Assembly: GCA_027605045.1 (NCBI GenBank) | Contig: JAQFWX010000148.1 | Location: forward strand, 1 to 64,000 | Reading direction: 5' to 3' | DNA length: 64,000 bases | Source of the DNA: Phallus indusiatus | Taxonomy: Eukaryota > Basidiomycota > Agaricomycetes > Phallales > Phallaceae | Shown: positions 36,506 through 48,306 of the stretch, piece by piece | Numbering within the stretch: the first letter of the stretch is position 1 | Layout: each line of letters begins with the position of its first letter | Position numbers and translations under genes: made by a program | The notes under the pieces: generated by a model | What the model was told of the DNA's origin: nothing | Databases searched by the model: none | The model's input: the letters and a program-made list of their open reading frames with translations, nothing else

Positions 36506-39500
36506 ATGCCAAGCATCTTCACTCGCTCCCGGACAACCTCGACTCCAAAACCTAAATCAACCACAATCCCAGATGAGTTCGGTCGGGTTACAAGCAGGTC
36601 TTCTATTTCCACCCCATCATCAAAGAAAGACAAGAAAAAAGACAAAGTAGCTCCACGCCCCTCCGATTCCATCGAAATACAAGTTACAGAAGGCGGCTTC
36701 CTCCCCTTTTGTATTCCTTCCGATTCAGAAGACAGAGCCAAATTACGTCCTTATGGTTACTTGTCATACAAGTGTGAGGTCATCCTCGGCGTGGATGAAG
36801 TTTCTAGACTCGTAGACGTTGTTTCGCTTGAAATGGCTGAACGTGGTGTGTTGACACTTATCTTCGCCAATTTTACAGTTTATGCTTATCTTTTTTTTCT
36901 TTCGTAGGTTTTCTAACGACACCGCTACTATTCTCTTCTCAAGCTTTAGATATATCTCGCACACGCATTCAGAAGCTAATTGATACCTTTTTGGCGACAT
37001 GCCCCTCCGAAACGAATCGTCCAGGATCGCCCGCTGAAAAAGCCTGGCTTGACGAAGCTCGCTTTTCAGGTCCACACGAGCTAGCTATGGTTCTTCGATG
37101 GGCCTTGGCTCGTATCGTTCACTTGGTCAATGGTCAAGAATCAAGAGGAATTTTGAGCTGGGAGCTTTATCTCCGTTGGAGAGAGGACGAAGCAGGTGCG
37201 CGTCGTTTTTTCCTTCTACTTTGATTTAATATAACCTCTCTCATTGCAGCGTCACTATACCCAACCGCGCATTTCTCAGCCTTTCTTTCGGCCTTACCAC
37301 AGCCAATTCAAAGACTACTGTCATCTTTAATGACTTTACTTTCACGTCTCGCCGCAAACGCAACTTCATCCGGACTGACACCGCCTATGCTAGCTTCACT
37401 TTTCGGTCCTCTACTCTTCGGACTCGGGTCACCAAGCTTGCCATTCCACCATACATACGGTGCATACCTTCGCAGCTCTCACGCAGCGGAGCATCTTCTT
37501 CTGGCTTACATACGCTCTCAGCCTCCTCCTTTACCCTCCCGTCTTGCCGATTGGATAAGAGGATATCCAACAATGCTTCCCGCACCTAATCGTCTCGATA
37601 AAGCTCGACCAGGCGCCAAGTTGAAAAAGCTCAACACCGTCAAGAGATACGTTCGACTGTACAGCAATGACTTGGTTAAAACCGCTGCTAGCTGGGATTT
37701 AGGAAACTCCAAAGAATGGAACCGTGTTACTTCGACTCAGCCTGGTCTTAAAGCAGGCGGACCTCGATATAGCGATTCGTATAGAAAGCACATGGGGCTT
37801 GCTACCAGCGAGTACCCGGAGACCGGTCTACCGCCTTCGCCCAATGCTAGTATAACTTCTACCTCTTCAATCGTGGATGACAATGACGGTGTCGATTCAC
37901 TTGCACCAAAAGAAGACCAATTACGTTTTAGAAGTCTGACTGATCTGAAATGGGGTGAATTTGAGAGTTTGGGTTTCCTAGCTAGCTCAAACGCAACTGA
38001 GAAACGTCTCGAGTTCGATTTGAACGAGGGTGCTCGAAATGTACGTGTATGCTTTTTTTATCATACTCAACAAATAGCTTATAATTTATCACTAGCCGGT
38101 TCCTGAAAAACGAACAACAATTACTTGGTCCGACTTCTCTCAGACAGGTTTCATGCGCAACGATGCACCTCTAAGCGCCACACTACAATTCTCCGCCCCG
38201 TTATCTCAAACCATATCGACGTGGCCTTCCAAGCAACATGAAATACATTCAAAGCTGAAGAAAGCGCAAAAGGCGCTGCCTACTTTCAGTTGGGATACAA
38301 CACCCATTCTCGGAGGCGAAGAGGCTATTGAGGAAAGTTTCCTTGATGTGTGGTGTGATGTGCTTTGCGGCACTGGGTGGGCGAGAAGAGAAGAAAGAGT
38401 ATGGAGAGATTGCTCCTGGGCTTTGGTGAGTTTCATTTTACACCTCTTTTCTTTTCTCAAGAGCTCTATCGTTATTTTACTCTTTACTCACTTAATAAAA
38501 CTAACTGGTATAGGTGGAATACAAAGCAGTTCCTCAAAACCGACCTAACGGACCTCTACCCCCCGATCCTCGAACAGCTACATCACTATGGCTCTACGAA
38601 GAATTCATCCCAAACGAGTACAAGAGCGAATTATCACATCCTAAACGCAAACCTCTCCTTCCCAACTTGACTTTGTCTTTCTCTTCCAAACAACAACAAC
38701 AATCCTACAACGCGCACACGATACCTGGTAGTGGTTATATCGGTAGTCCAAACAGTGCGGGACAATCGGGAGGACTAGGACAAAGTCTTTCATCGAGACT
38801 TCCAAGCGCACGGGAACTAGAATTTGAAGGTCTCTTACAACGGGAAGCAAGCACCAAAATTATCAGTTTAGGACATAATCTGAATGTTGTCGGCGGCAGT
38901 GGTGCTGGTGCTGGTGGTGCTGGCGCGGGAGCTAGAGAAAGCACGTTGTCTGTATCAGAATTAGGACACGGGAATGTTTCGGATATAGGTCATGGTCATG
39001 GTCATAGTGAGCAGGGTTTAGGTGAATATCTCATCCAGTATGTTGACGGCAGCCGCGAAGGTAGCGGTGGTCCTTATTATGCTCCGAGCATGCAAGGAAC
39101 ACCAAATGCTCATGTCTCTTCTTCGATAGCCCCAGCCCCGGTTCCGGTCCCGGCTCTGGCTCAAACCCCGGAGACGTCAGCAACAGCAGCAGACGTTCCC
39201 CATTCGGCAGATTCGCCTCAACGCCCAACTTTAAAGCAGCAACAGCAACAACAACAAGCATTTCCGGGAACACCAACAACGCCAACGGTATCCACACTCA
39301 ACCCTCACTCAGATCCATCCCAACCACCACCAGTACAGAGCGGTACAGCGCTACAGATTCCAGGGTTCTTCACGGCTGTGACGATGCCCCGGAAATCTCC
39401 AGCGAGGTTTCTGTCTAGAGTGGGTAGAATCGGCGGCGGCGGTGGTGGTAGTGGGGGCGGAGAGAGCAGTGGGGGTTTAGTTGGAGGAGGAGAAGAGAGT

Positions 39501-40811
39501 GGAGAAAAGGAAAAGGAAAAGTCGAAACGAAACGGGAAAGATAGATTGAAAGCGCGACATTCGATTTTACGAAAGGGGGGTAAAGGATCTGAAGAGACGT
39601 CTGTCGATTTTGAGACGAGAACTATTTTTGGGACGGATGACGATGGTGAGGATGGTGACGAACGGAGTCACCAGTTTGAAAAGGGAGCAGTATCAGGTGG
39701 TGGGGACGGTGAAAAGACGCCAACGCAGTTGAAGTTTACTAGGGCTTATGGTCATGCGCGGAATATCAGCAAAGATGATGCGTGGGTTGATATTCTGGTA
39801 GCTGGATCGGGGAATACTACTAATAGCAGTGGGAACACTACGTCTGGGAGTGCGGCTGCGACGTCTGGTACCGCCATTCGACCTCGTCGTTCGTCCGATC
39901 CTGAATCTGCGGGATTGTCACATGATCCGGATAGAGCCCGTGAAGAGATTAGGCAGGTTCTGAAAGGAGCGGGACCGCGGCCTGCTGAGTTTAGCGACGA
40001 GGAGACGGACAACAACAGCGAAGGTGCCAGAAAAGCAGGCCGAGTTGGGGAGAGCTTTTTGTCGTCTCAGGATCGGCAGCCTTCTATTAATGAATATGCG
40101 GAGTCGGAGGGTGCAACTGAGGAGGATGAGATTGATGATGAAGCGTTGTATGGTCGTCCGGAACCGTTTACGGATGAGATGATTCGTACAGGTTCTCAGA
40201 CAGATTATTTTGGTGCGGGTGCGAGCGCGAGCGTAAAAGGACAAGCTTCTATTCCGTCTACATCGACACCTTCGTCAATGTCACCGTCATCCCCGTCACC
40301 TTCTCCGCATAATGGCGATGGCAATAACAACAATGGTCGGCTATCGCTACCGTTACCATCATCAATGCCGAACATCTCATCATCATCTTTAAGGAATAAT
40401 AACCCCACGGAGATACATCATCAAAAGGCAGATGCTGAACGTGAGATGACACCTCCTCTTTTCGTTCCGTCGTCTTCCATCCCACATGATTCAAAGATTC
40501 CACGACTGCGGCCTGTTAATCTGGATATTATGACCGGCTCCACCGGCGACGACTCCAAACGAACCGTCGTTCCGAGTATGGCTCCTACCTCCTCCTCATC
40601 ATCCTCCGCCGTACCAGATCCTTCTTTTGATGAGTATATGGATGTTCCGGATATTGGTGATGCGGAATCGACAATACAAGATGATGATTCCAGCTCCAAC
40701 AAGTTGATTGATCCTGAAACTTTGCTTAGCAATCTGGTTGTTAACCCGACAACGCCACGATATGTTCATGGAGCTCCATTGCACAACGTCGTTGAAGAAG
40801 AAGAAGAGTAG
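36506..40811 (+). CDS. Msb1/Mug8-domain protein (RhoGAP-like fold), cell polarity
   Basis: The start at 36506 gives MPSIFTRSRTTSTPKPKSTT and IPDEFGRVTSR. The N-terminal 450 residues form the Msb1/Mug8 domain: YLSYKCEVILGVDEVSRLVD, FLTTPLLFSSQALDISRTRI, GPHELAMVLRWALARIVHLV, FLSALPQPIQRLLSSLMTLL and GLTPPMLASLFGPLLFGLGS. The last two mimic the helices of RhoGAP domains. In yeasts Msb1-type proteins scaffold Rho/Cdc42 signalling, glucan synthesis and septins at growth sites. The large last exon (38514-40811) is disordered, with Gly/Ala, poly-Gln, Gly/Ser and acidic stretches and many Ser/Thr-Pro sites, ending VVEEEEE at stop 40809-40811. At about 1,200 residues it resembles other basidiomycete members. 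A catalytic GAP arginine was not identified, so scaffolding is more likely than GAP activity. Confidence 0.83.
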
Positions 40812-41974
40812 TAGCTTTTCTTCTTTTTTTTCACTTGTTTTTTTTTTCATGTATCCTCTCCGTGCCGTTTTATCATATGTTATAAGGGTTGGCTTTTATT
40901 TTCATATCCTTCCTTTGCTGGACTGTCCCGGGAATGACTTCATTCATGTTTTTAGAAGCATTTTACTGTCTCGAATCGCGCCTTTCCTTTTCTTTCAAAC
41001 CATGTCCTATCCGTCGTTCAGTACAATTTCACTTTTTCCAATCATACTTTCCGCTGGGTCGATTGTCCGCCTTCTTCTTTTCTCTTATTTTTCTTATCTC
41101 AAATGCTGCTACTACTGCTGTCTTGCCTCGTTTTATCCCGTTTATTTCCTTTTTTTCATTTCAATATATCCAAATTATACTGCTGTATCATTTTACAGTG
41201 GCAGTATGAAAATATGTATTTTCTATTCTAGGTTTCCTCATTCATTTAACTTTTGATTTTTTTTTCTTTCGTATTCATGATGATACCTTGCTCAAAACAT
41301 TCCCGATTCCTTCCTTTTTTTTTTCTCTTTTAGGTTAATCTGAACTGTGGATTCTCTAACGCTTACAATTCTAAATTTCCTTATTAAAGAAAAAAAAAAT
41401 CTCACGTTTTGCCTATTATGATTGGCTCTTTGGCTTTTTTTGAGTCATTCGAGAATCAGCTGCAATCAAGTACCGAGTGATCTGCGTTCTTTTTGTAAAA
41501 ATGCTTCTCATGTGTACCACGCGCACATCTGACAAGAACAAAGATGGTAATAGCCTCGGGAGCGCGGAATCTATAGAAGGGGAAAACGTAAATCTCATTG
41601 GCCGGTGGTAGAATTTTAGCTGCGGACATTTGCTAAAAGGTCTGGATTCAGATTCACATTTCACACATTTTTGGCACGAAAACAATCAGATTTGATGGAG
41701 CTTAACTCGCTGCTACATATGTACACAAAAGGTCAAGTACGATTGGATGAAGATGATAAATATTGCCCGGTGTGTGTGTGTATGTGTCTACAGAATAACG
41801 CAAAAAGAAAAACCTCTGAACAGAAAACAAACAACAGTAAAAATTAATTCAATAATTTAGAAGCATAGGTGTGTGGGTGTGGGTGTGGGTGTGAAAGGAG
41901 GAGAGAAAAAATAGCGACGCGACGCGCGGCGCACGCAGGAAGAGATGGATGTGTTCGTACAGGAGGTTGAGACG
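40812..41974. other. 3' flanks of two convergent genes
   Basis: T-rich plus-strand sequence after the Msb1-domain gene (40812-41400), then the 3' side of the SPT small-subunit-like gene on the other strand. The long translations here come from T-rich DNA and are not credible proteins. A GTGTGG repeat is at 41869-41893. Confidence 0.5.
41869..41893. repeat. GTGTGG microsatellite
   Basis: Roughly four copies of a GTGTGG hexamer in tandem, with a separate GT run at 41771-41780. It lies in the 3' flank of the SPT small-subunit-like gene. A local slippage repeat; it is interstitial and short, so not telomeric. Confidence 0.7.
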
Positions 41975-42371
41975 TTAAAACCCAATGAGACTGATAAAAT
42001 GAGGGTGACCAAGTTTGATGAAATCGGTTGCTTGTCCTGAGACATATCGATACGATCCAGCCAGAACGAGGAGAAAGAATGTTATGAAGAAAGAAACTGT
42101 AAGAGAAAAGGAGGTCCCAGGGATGTGGGGGAGACAGGGTCGCGCGATGAGCGGCAGTGTTCCGAGAAAGTAGTAAACCAAAAATAAACTCACAAATGAC
42201 ATATACCTCCCATGTCTCCATTACACAAGTTGAAAATGTTGTTCCCATCCAGAGTTTGAATCGCCATAGGGAGTAGGCGTATGGTGTTTTGGGCGGTCGC
42301 AGGGCGAGGATTTCCCTGGGTGCGCTGGACTGACTTGTCCGTTTACTGGAAGACTTTTGAGTTGAATGCAT
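41975..42371 (-). CDS. Serine palmitoyltransferase small subunit-like protein
   Basis: A 99-residue protein in two exons (42194-42371; 41975-42096) joined across a 97-nt GTGAGT...TTACAG intron. The start at 42371 gives MHSTQKSSSKRTSQSS, a basic Ser-rich N-terminus. Then SLWRFKLWMGTTFSTCVMETWE is followed by one hydrophobic segment, FSFFITFFLLVLAGSYRYVS (split quotes of one continuous stretch). Small subunits of SPT (animal ssSPTa/b, fungal Tsc3-like) share a Trp/Tyr-rich segment, an M-E-P-W-E core and a single helix. Here the core reads METWE. They activate the first step of sphingolipid synthesis in the ER membrane. Size, topology and core motif agree. The Pro-to-Thr change leaves some doubt. 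Confidence 0.65.
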
Positions 42372-44561
42372 ATTATACTCTATGCAAATTGTGAATAGAA
42401 ATTCCAAATAATTGAGATACAATACACACCTTGAGAGGGGGAGAGAAAGGGAACGAGAAAAAGATGAGAATGTGAAAAAAAATAATGAATAGGCAAGTTA
42501 TACGGAAATGCTGCGCTGAGCTATTTTTCCATACGTTACATGCTATTATATAAATCATGCAGCCATTCAAGTTGTCACGCTATTATTCTTCTTCGTAGCG
42601 TACCGTATTAGCGCAGGCCCAAAATGTTCGGCTAACTCCGCCACGCACAATTTCAAAGATCATTGTGATGCACTCAACGCCAAAACTGTTGAATTTGCCT
42701 TTCACGGTTTATCGCAACTTGATTATCCTCAATAGCATCAATCTGTAATGCAACTTGCCCCAAGCAAATCTTGTGCTTTCCAAAATTATCCGACTCTCTC
42801 CGCACGGCTCCCAAGATCACCCTGTGGCTGGTGCACATTGATTGGTTCTTCCGGCGTGATCATTATCAAACAGGCGAAGCAGGACGGAAATGATAGCGCC
42901 AAAAAAGACGCGGTCAGTGTGCCCTTTGGTTTTTGCGAGGTACAACGAGTTCAATTTGGAAACTTTGGGGAGAATACAAAAAATCACTCACGATATCACG
43001 CTAATGTCAGCCTTGCACTGCAGTTGGTCGGTATGCGACTAGTCATTACTCCGAAATACCATTCACCGGAACCCGCAGCGCACCGGCTGTACGTACATGT
43101 CCACCATTCACCCACCACAATGTGACAATATTGACGATATCTGGACAGCGTCCCTGGACCGAGCAGGGTCAATGTCACTCGGGAAAGAAAATCTGGTATT
43201 TGAAGTCGGGAAATCCTGTCTGAGATTAAATAGTCCAAACGGATCTAAACCACTTCTATTGAATGCTTACCATTCGGAATGTTCCCACTGACAGCAGTGC
43301 ATTCTCTAAATGGCATATGGCAACAAATTATATCAGCTAATTTAAACAGATCAAAAACAGGTCCGGACCGAAGATAAAGATAGGCTCAAACGTGACAACA
43401 GCCTTTTTGACATGTCTTTAGCTTGTATAACGAGGACGACATCATTTCATATATCCACCTGAAAAATGTACACTTTTCTCGTCCTGTGTATGTCACGGTA
43501 TGTAGTATTTTTTTCTTCGTCTTTTACTTTTGGATTTCGATTAATGGGTTTTGGTTCGTCGGCCTGAAGCCAGCGACTCTGGGCTCTTGTTGACTGGAAT
43601 CCCAAGCTGGGCGAATGAGTTGGGTCTGGCGTGGGGTGCTTTATAAAGATCTGCCGTGCCAATATGACCCATCTACGTCACGCTGACTCTAAATAAAGAG
43701 CTATGTAGTAGACACGACAACAAGACCACCCTTCTTGCTCCTCACCAGGTTAATCATTTATAATAATATCACTTCTCTCTCAGGCTGACGCACGAAAGAT
43801 CTCCGAGTCCGACATGTGATAACTCGTCATTTCTTGATTCATTAGTGGGATTCTTGCAAAAGTCTTTTAGTCTACATGGGTCGGGGCCTGGCTGATGCAA
43901 ATTTCACGTTCAACCTTCGGATGTTTTTGGTTCCACCGCGGGGACTCATTATTCTTCTACGGTTATACGCATCTACCGCATGGTCTAGTGATGTTGGTTC
44001 ACATAAAGGTGGCCAATAATTTACTAGACTGCTGGAATATGATTTACATTGAGGCAACGGAACACATGCTCCAAGAGAGATATCGGACAATCTGTCCTTG
44101 TTTGCCACTCACAGAAGTCTCAGGAACAAAGTTTATTGGTACGTTAAATTTAGACAAAATTTATAGTTGACGTTGACATAGTGTAATCTCCTAGACAATT
44201 TCACCGAAGGCTGAACTTCATTTCCATCATTACCAATCATATTCTTCCAACGAAGAATGTGTTAAAAGCCTAGACTTCTGGACTCCACACATAGAAAATT
44301 GGCACGCTCAAACTTAAATCCACTCCGCGACAAATATGTATCTTTGGCTTCCGCATGACCTGACATCAATAAATTCTTTCGTTTCAAGGTATGTCTTCCT
44401 TCACGATCGTGGCAATTTATGCATGATTTAAATTCAACCGCCACCAAGTTCCGTACCGACCGGCCTAATGCGAGTTAAATTTTACATGCTTTGACCGAAG
44501 CAAGAGATCTTGTATAAATATGAGCACTGTATGTTCATTTCATCCCAGAACTTGAACAATC
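42372..44561. other. Intergenic, 2.2 kb divergent region
   Basis: Holds the promoters of the SPT small-subunit-like gene (-) and the GH16 gene (+). Open frames at 42748-43125 (+) and 43447-43662 (-) have no domain or splice support. No RNA gene or mobile element recognised. Confidence 0.45.
44513..44520 (+). promoter_or_regulatory. TATA box of the GH16 gene
   Basis: TATAAATA lies 42 nt upstream of the ATG at 44562, a position consistent with a very short 5' UTR. Called from sequence and position only. Confidence 0.55.
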
Positions 44562-45764
44562 ATGCGCTTGCATTTGGCTCTCGCTTGTCTATTGCCTGTT
44601 CTGAAAGGACATTTCCAAGTCGCCAACGCCTATTCCCTTACATGGACATACACTGGCGATGGTAAAATACCAAATGATGATTTATATGCGTGAAAAAAAC
44701 CCTCATGAATTCTTTTCAAATTAGATTTCATCAACTTGTTCGATTTCTGGAACGATGCAGATGAGCAAGATCCAACTGGGACAACATCAACTCCGTCTGC
44801 TGCGTTTTATATGTCTCAATCCGCTGCTCAGGATCAAGGTTTAGTATGGGTCAACAGCCAAGGTCACTTTGGTATGCATGTTTTTAGTAATTTTATATTA
44901 GCTTCTGAATAATTCAGGTCTATCCGTCGACTCGACGAATGTCTACAGCGGAACCGATCTTCGTCCGTCGGTCCGCATAATGTCCCAAACAACAATCCAA
45001 CATGGCCTTCTAATCCTGGACGCAGCTCATCTACCTTACGGAGAAGGAACGTGGCCTGCATTTTGGCTTTTAGGCGCTGACGCCGCCTGGCCTGATGCAG
45101 GAGAGATCGATATCTACGAAGGCGTGGGCGACAGTCTTCAAAATACCGTTTCGTATCATACGTCTGCTGGATGCAGCTATCAGTCTAACCCTGATCAGAC
45201 GGGTATATTGAACACTGCTGTGGGAACGGATTGCAATGCTTTGGAAAATAATGATGAGGCGTGCGGGAATACCGATCCAAGTACTACATCGTTCGGCAGC
45301 GGGGCAAGTGACAATGGAGGAAGTGTATATGCTATTGAATGGACTTCTAATTTCATTAAGGTTAGAGTTTTTTTTTTGTGATTCATTTTACATACGTATC
45401 AGAGACTAATTATTTTTAGATTTGGCATTTCAATCGAGCTAATGTACCTTCTGACATCACAGATGATACACCTGATCCCGGCAGCTGGGGTACACCTGTC
45501 ACTGATTTGAGTTCGGCGGATTGCGATATTGATTCTTATTTCGGACCGCAAAATATCATATTCAACAGTTAGTTGGGCAATTTATATTTCTATACAAAAC
45601 ATTTGAGTTTACGATTCATTTTTTTTTTAGTTGAGCTTTGCGGGACGTGGGAAGGTGCTGTGTTTTCTGGAGGACCCGAAGCTTGCGTCGAGTTTGTGCA
45701 GCAAAATCCAAGTGCATTCACAACGGCGTATTTTGAAATAGCTTCTTTGAAATACTACCAATGA
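44562..45764 (+). CDS. Secreted GH16 endo-beta-glucanase (laminarinase-like)
   Basis: The start at 44562 gives a signal peptide (MRLHLALACLLPVLKGHFQV). The mature protein is a single concanavalin-like GH16 domain in about six exons: YSLTWTYTGDDFINLFDFWN, LRPSVRIMSQTTIQHGLLIL and GEGTWPAFWLLGADAAWPDA. The catalytic motif GEIDIYEG (ExDxxE: nucleophile Glu, helper Asp, acid/base Glu) is at about 45101-45124. Then TVSYHTSAGCSY, SVYAIEWTSNFIKIWHFNR, and the C-terminal IELCGTWEGAVFSGGPEACV ending FEIASLKYYQ at stop 45762-45764. All catalytic residues are intact. The probable substrates are beta-1,3- or mixed-linkage glucans of the fungus's own wall or of prey. It has no GPI tail, so it is likely released into the medium or wall. 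Confidence 0.92.
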
Positions 45765-46254
45765 GACTGCTAGTGTGGTGGTTTTGTATAATTATTTCTT
45801 GTCTTTCTTGGTCGGGTATCGGGTTTATCACGGAAGTTTGTACTGTGTGTAGTATGTTTTATTGCTTCCACGCTGTCTTGTAATATATGCTAGTGATGTT
45901 GCTGTCTGATTACAAAAGTAAAACTCAAATCATGTGGGGTTCAAATATCTCATACATACAACGCAAAACAATCCGCTCATGATCTAATATATTGGCCGTT
46001 CTACTGTCAAACTTGAAGTGATTAATCAATCTGTCTAAGTAGAATCATGTGCAACAAAGTTGCTTCAATACAGAACCGGACGGACTACTTTCGGAAATAT
46101 GTTACAACAATTTATTTACCATCGAACGCACAGACCCCCGAACCTTGAATTTTTCTCACCGCATCATCATATATGCACCATATCCCAGAGAGGAAAGGCG
46201 AGCTCTCACGATCTTGGCACGCGTCGCTGCGTCTCCCGCACTGGCGTGATTTAA
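45765..46254. other. Intergenic spacer
   Basis: 3' flank of the GH16 gene and promoter of the SDR gene, both plus strand. Nothing else seen. Confidence 0.5.
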
Positions 46255-47276
46255 ATGATGACCAGTGTCAAAGCCTTATCCTTTAAAGACCAAATTGTAT
46301 TAGTAACAGGCAAGTATTTGCTTCGGTTTAAGATGACACGTGAAGATTAAGCTTATACCTAAAAATGGGATCAAGCAGGGGTTTGGGAAAAGCCATTGCA
46401 TTGGCGTTTGCTCGTGAAGGTGTTAAAGGCCTTGTGATCAATAGCCATCGGCGGGAGTCGTTGGAGTCGTTGCCGGACTTTGAAGATCGCATAGATACGT
46501 CGGTCACTCGGGTTCTGTTCGTAAAAGCGGATGTTACAAGGTTGTCGGATGTAAGATTGCCCGATTTTTAGGAATTAACCTTTGATTTGATTCTCATTGA
46601 CAGATAGAAAATCTGTTTGCAAGCGCAAAAAAATATTTTGGACATCCAATTACAACAGTCGTTAACAGCGCTTTGGCAGACTTTTCGTTCAACGGAGATG
46701 CTAGACCTAAATTTGATACGATATCTTGGGAGGAATTTGATAAACAGTTGAGAGGTACAGTTCAGGGGGCTTTCAATACAACTAAAGGTAAGTGATCGGG
46801 TGGTGATTTCATCGGCGCATATAACCATAATTTATATTAGCCGCATTGGACGGAATGCGGGAGTGCGAGTTTGGAAGGATCATCAATATTGGATCTAACC
46901 TCGTTCAAAATCCAGTTGTTCCATATCACGATTACACCACGTAAAATTCTTCATTAACGAGAATGCTTCTCCATAATTTACATAACGTACGAATAGAGCA
47001 AAGGGTGCACTCCTGGCTTTCACGCATACTTCCGCCGCCGAACTTGGACCATCAAACATTACGGTGAACCTCGTTTCAGGTGGACTGTTACGAACCACAG
47101 ATGCCAGCGCAGCGACTCCTGATGTTGTATTCGAGCACGTTGAAAATGCCACTCCTTTAAGAAAATCTACGACTCCTGAAGAAATGGCCGATGCTGTTCT
47201 ATTTTTCGCGAGTCCATGGGCGAGAGCGGTGACTGGTCAAAATATTTGTGTTGATGGGGGACTCGTTATGACTTGA
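46255..47276 (+). CDS. SDR-family oxidoreductase (FabG-like)
   Basis: Classical short-chain dehydrogenase/reductase using NAD(P)H. The start at 46255 gives MMTSVKALSFKDQIVLVTG. Continuation GSSRGLGKAIALAFAREGVK forms the TGxxxGxG nucleotide site only if an intron of 59 nt (46310-46368) with GC...GG ends is removed; an internal ATG at 46365 also opens this exon. Later motifs are VLFVKADVTRLSD, TTVVNSALADFSF (the usual NNAG reads NSAL), GRIINIGSNLVQNPVV (catalytic Ser), the active site DYTTAK across an intron (Tyr and Lys in YxxxK), SNITVNLVSGGLLRT and VTGQNICVDGGLVMT. Stop is at 47274-47276. The other introns are canonical. The substrate is unknown. Confidence 0.82.
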
Positions 47277-47422
47277 GAATGTAATTCTGAATGTGAATTT
47301 CCCAATAAAGAAATATATTGTATTGAAACTTTCTGGGCTATTGATTTTGATCAATTGCCTAAGGTACAAAATCCAAGGTATTAGCTATGTAACCGTCGAT
47401 AGCGTTTGACACATTCTCATAA

Positions 47423-48035
47423 CTACTTTTTAGACTTTGAAGCACGAATTGGAATATAGTACGGTTTGAAACTCGATGCTCTCCACGACACCTGTAAAGC
47501 ACCAGACCTTGCCGACGGAAAACACGAAATAGCACAGAACCCTCGCTGAGATCTGTACTTTCGTTTCTGGAACATCCGATATTCAAAGGAAACCTGACAC
47601 TGAAGCGTTATGTTCTTCTGGCCTCCCTCGTCACGGTACATATTAGGTACGAGGAGCCTATTGTCGGTGTTCATCATGCCTGTCATACGACGGGAATGGC
47701 AAAGTTTGAGACTGTTATGCAGCATTACAGTGCGTCGTGAAACAAGACTCACGGATAAAGTTCTCAGTTTGAGCCCTGTTTTCAGGGTTAAAAGCCGATA
47801 TCACCGTCCTTATAAGGTGACTAATTGGGACAGATACCGCACGATTCAGATGGTTGGGTATGGTGGATCTACTGGTAGCATGAGACTCGGGGGAGGAAAA
47901 TGATGAATGAGTGGGAGGTTGAAATGCTTGTGGTGGAAAGGGACCGTTAGGCGAAAGGTGTAGTTCGGTTAAATTGTTGCATACGGTGTCATACGCCGGT
48001 AGTTGATGTTCGAGCTGAGATTGGGAATTAGCCAT
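47423..48035 (-). CDS. Candidate hypothetical protein, weak
   Basis: Not recognised. The start at 48035 opens MANSQSQLEHQLPAYDTV with a Pro/Ser-rich stretch. A donor GTGAGT at 47752 and acceptor at 47680 define a 73-nt intron, joining exons 47753-48035 and 47423-47679 in frame into 179 residues (VISAFNPENRAQTENFI, then MMNTDNRLLVPNMYRDEGG and NITLQCQVSFEYRMFQK). An alternative frame to 47359 is also open. Support is only a start, a good donor and a continuous frame. No domain was seen. The gene would converge on the SDR gene. Confidence 0.3.
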
Positions 48036-48306
48036 TGTTTGGGAGGTGTGGATGTGTTATATTGCCTATTATATATATAATTCAGACTCTGGACCATGAG
48101 CATAAACGTGGTCCGAGATGGGGACAACAACATATATTGAATTTGTAATGTCAAACCATCTGGACGGCACAAGTTTAGGACAAAACTTGGTGCTAGATAG
48201 CGCACTAATTTATTTATTTATTTAACCAATATTCAATTTACTTATTTTGACCGCATATAACCCAATTAAGATACACTGCCACCCAAGTTGACCTCAAACC
48301 GCAATT

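Noticed and set aside
38641..40850. Several antisense frames across the Msb1-domain gene
   Set aside because: They mirror low-complexity coding sequence on the opposite strand and have no domain or independent start context.
40850..41256. Hydrophobic plus-strand frame of over 100 codons
   Set aside because: It is a translation of T-rich 3' flanking DNA; the Phe/Ser/Leu bias is compositional.
41869..41893. GTGTGG repeat as a telomeric sequence
   Set aside because: Only about four copies, interstitial, and flanked by ordinary genes; not the TTAGGG repeat usual in basidiomycetes.
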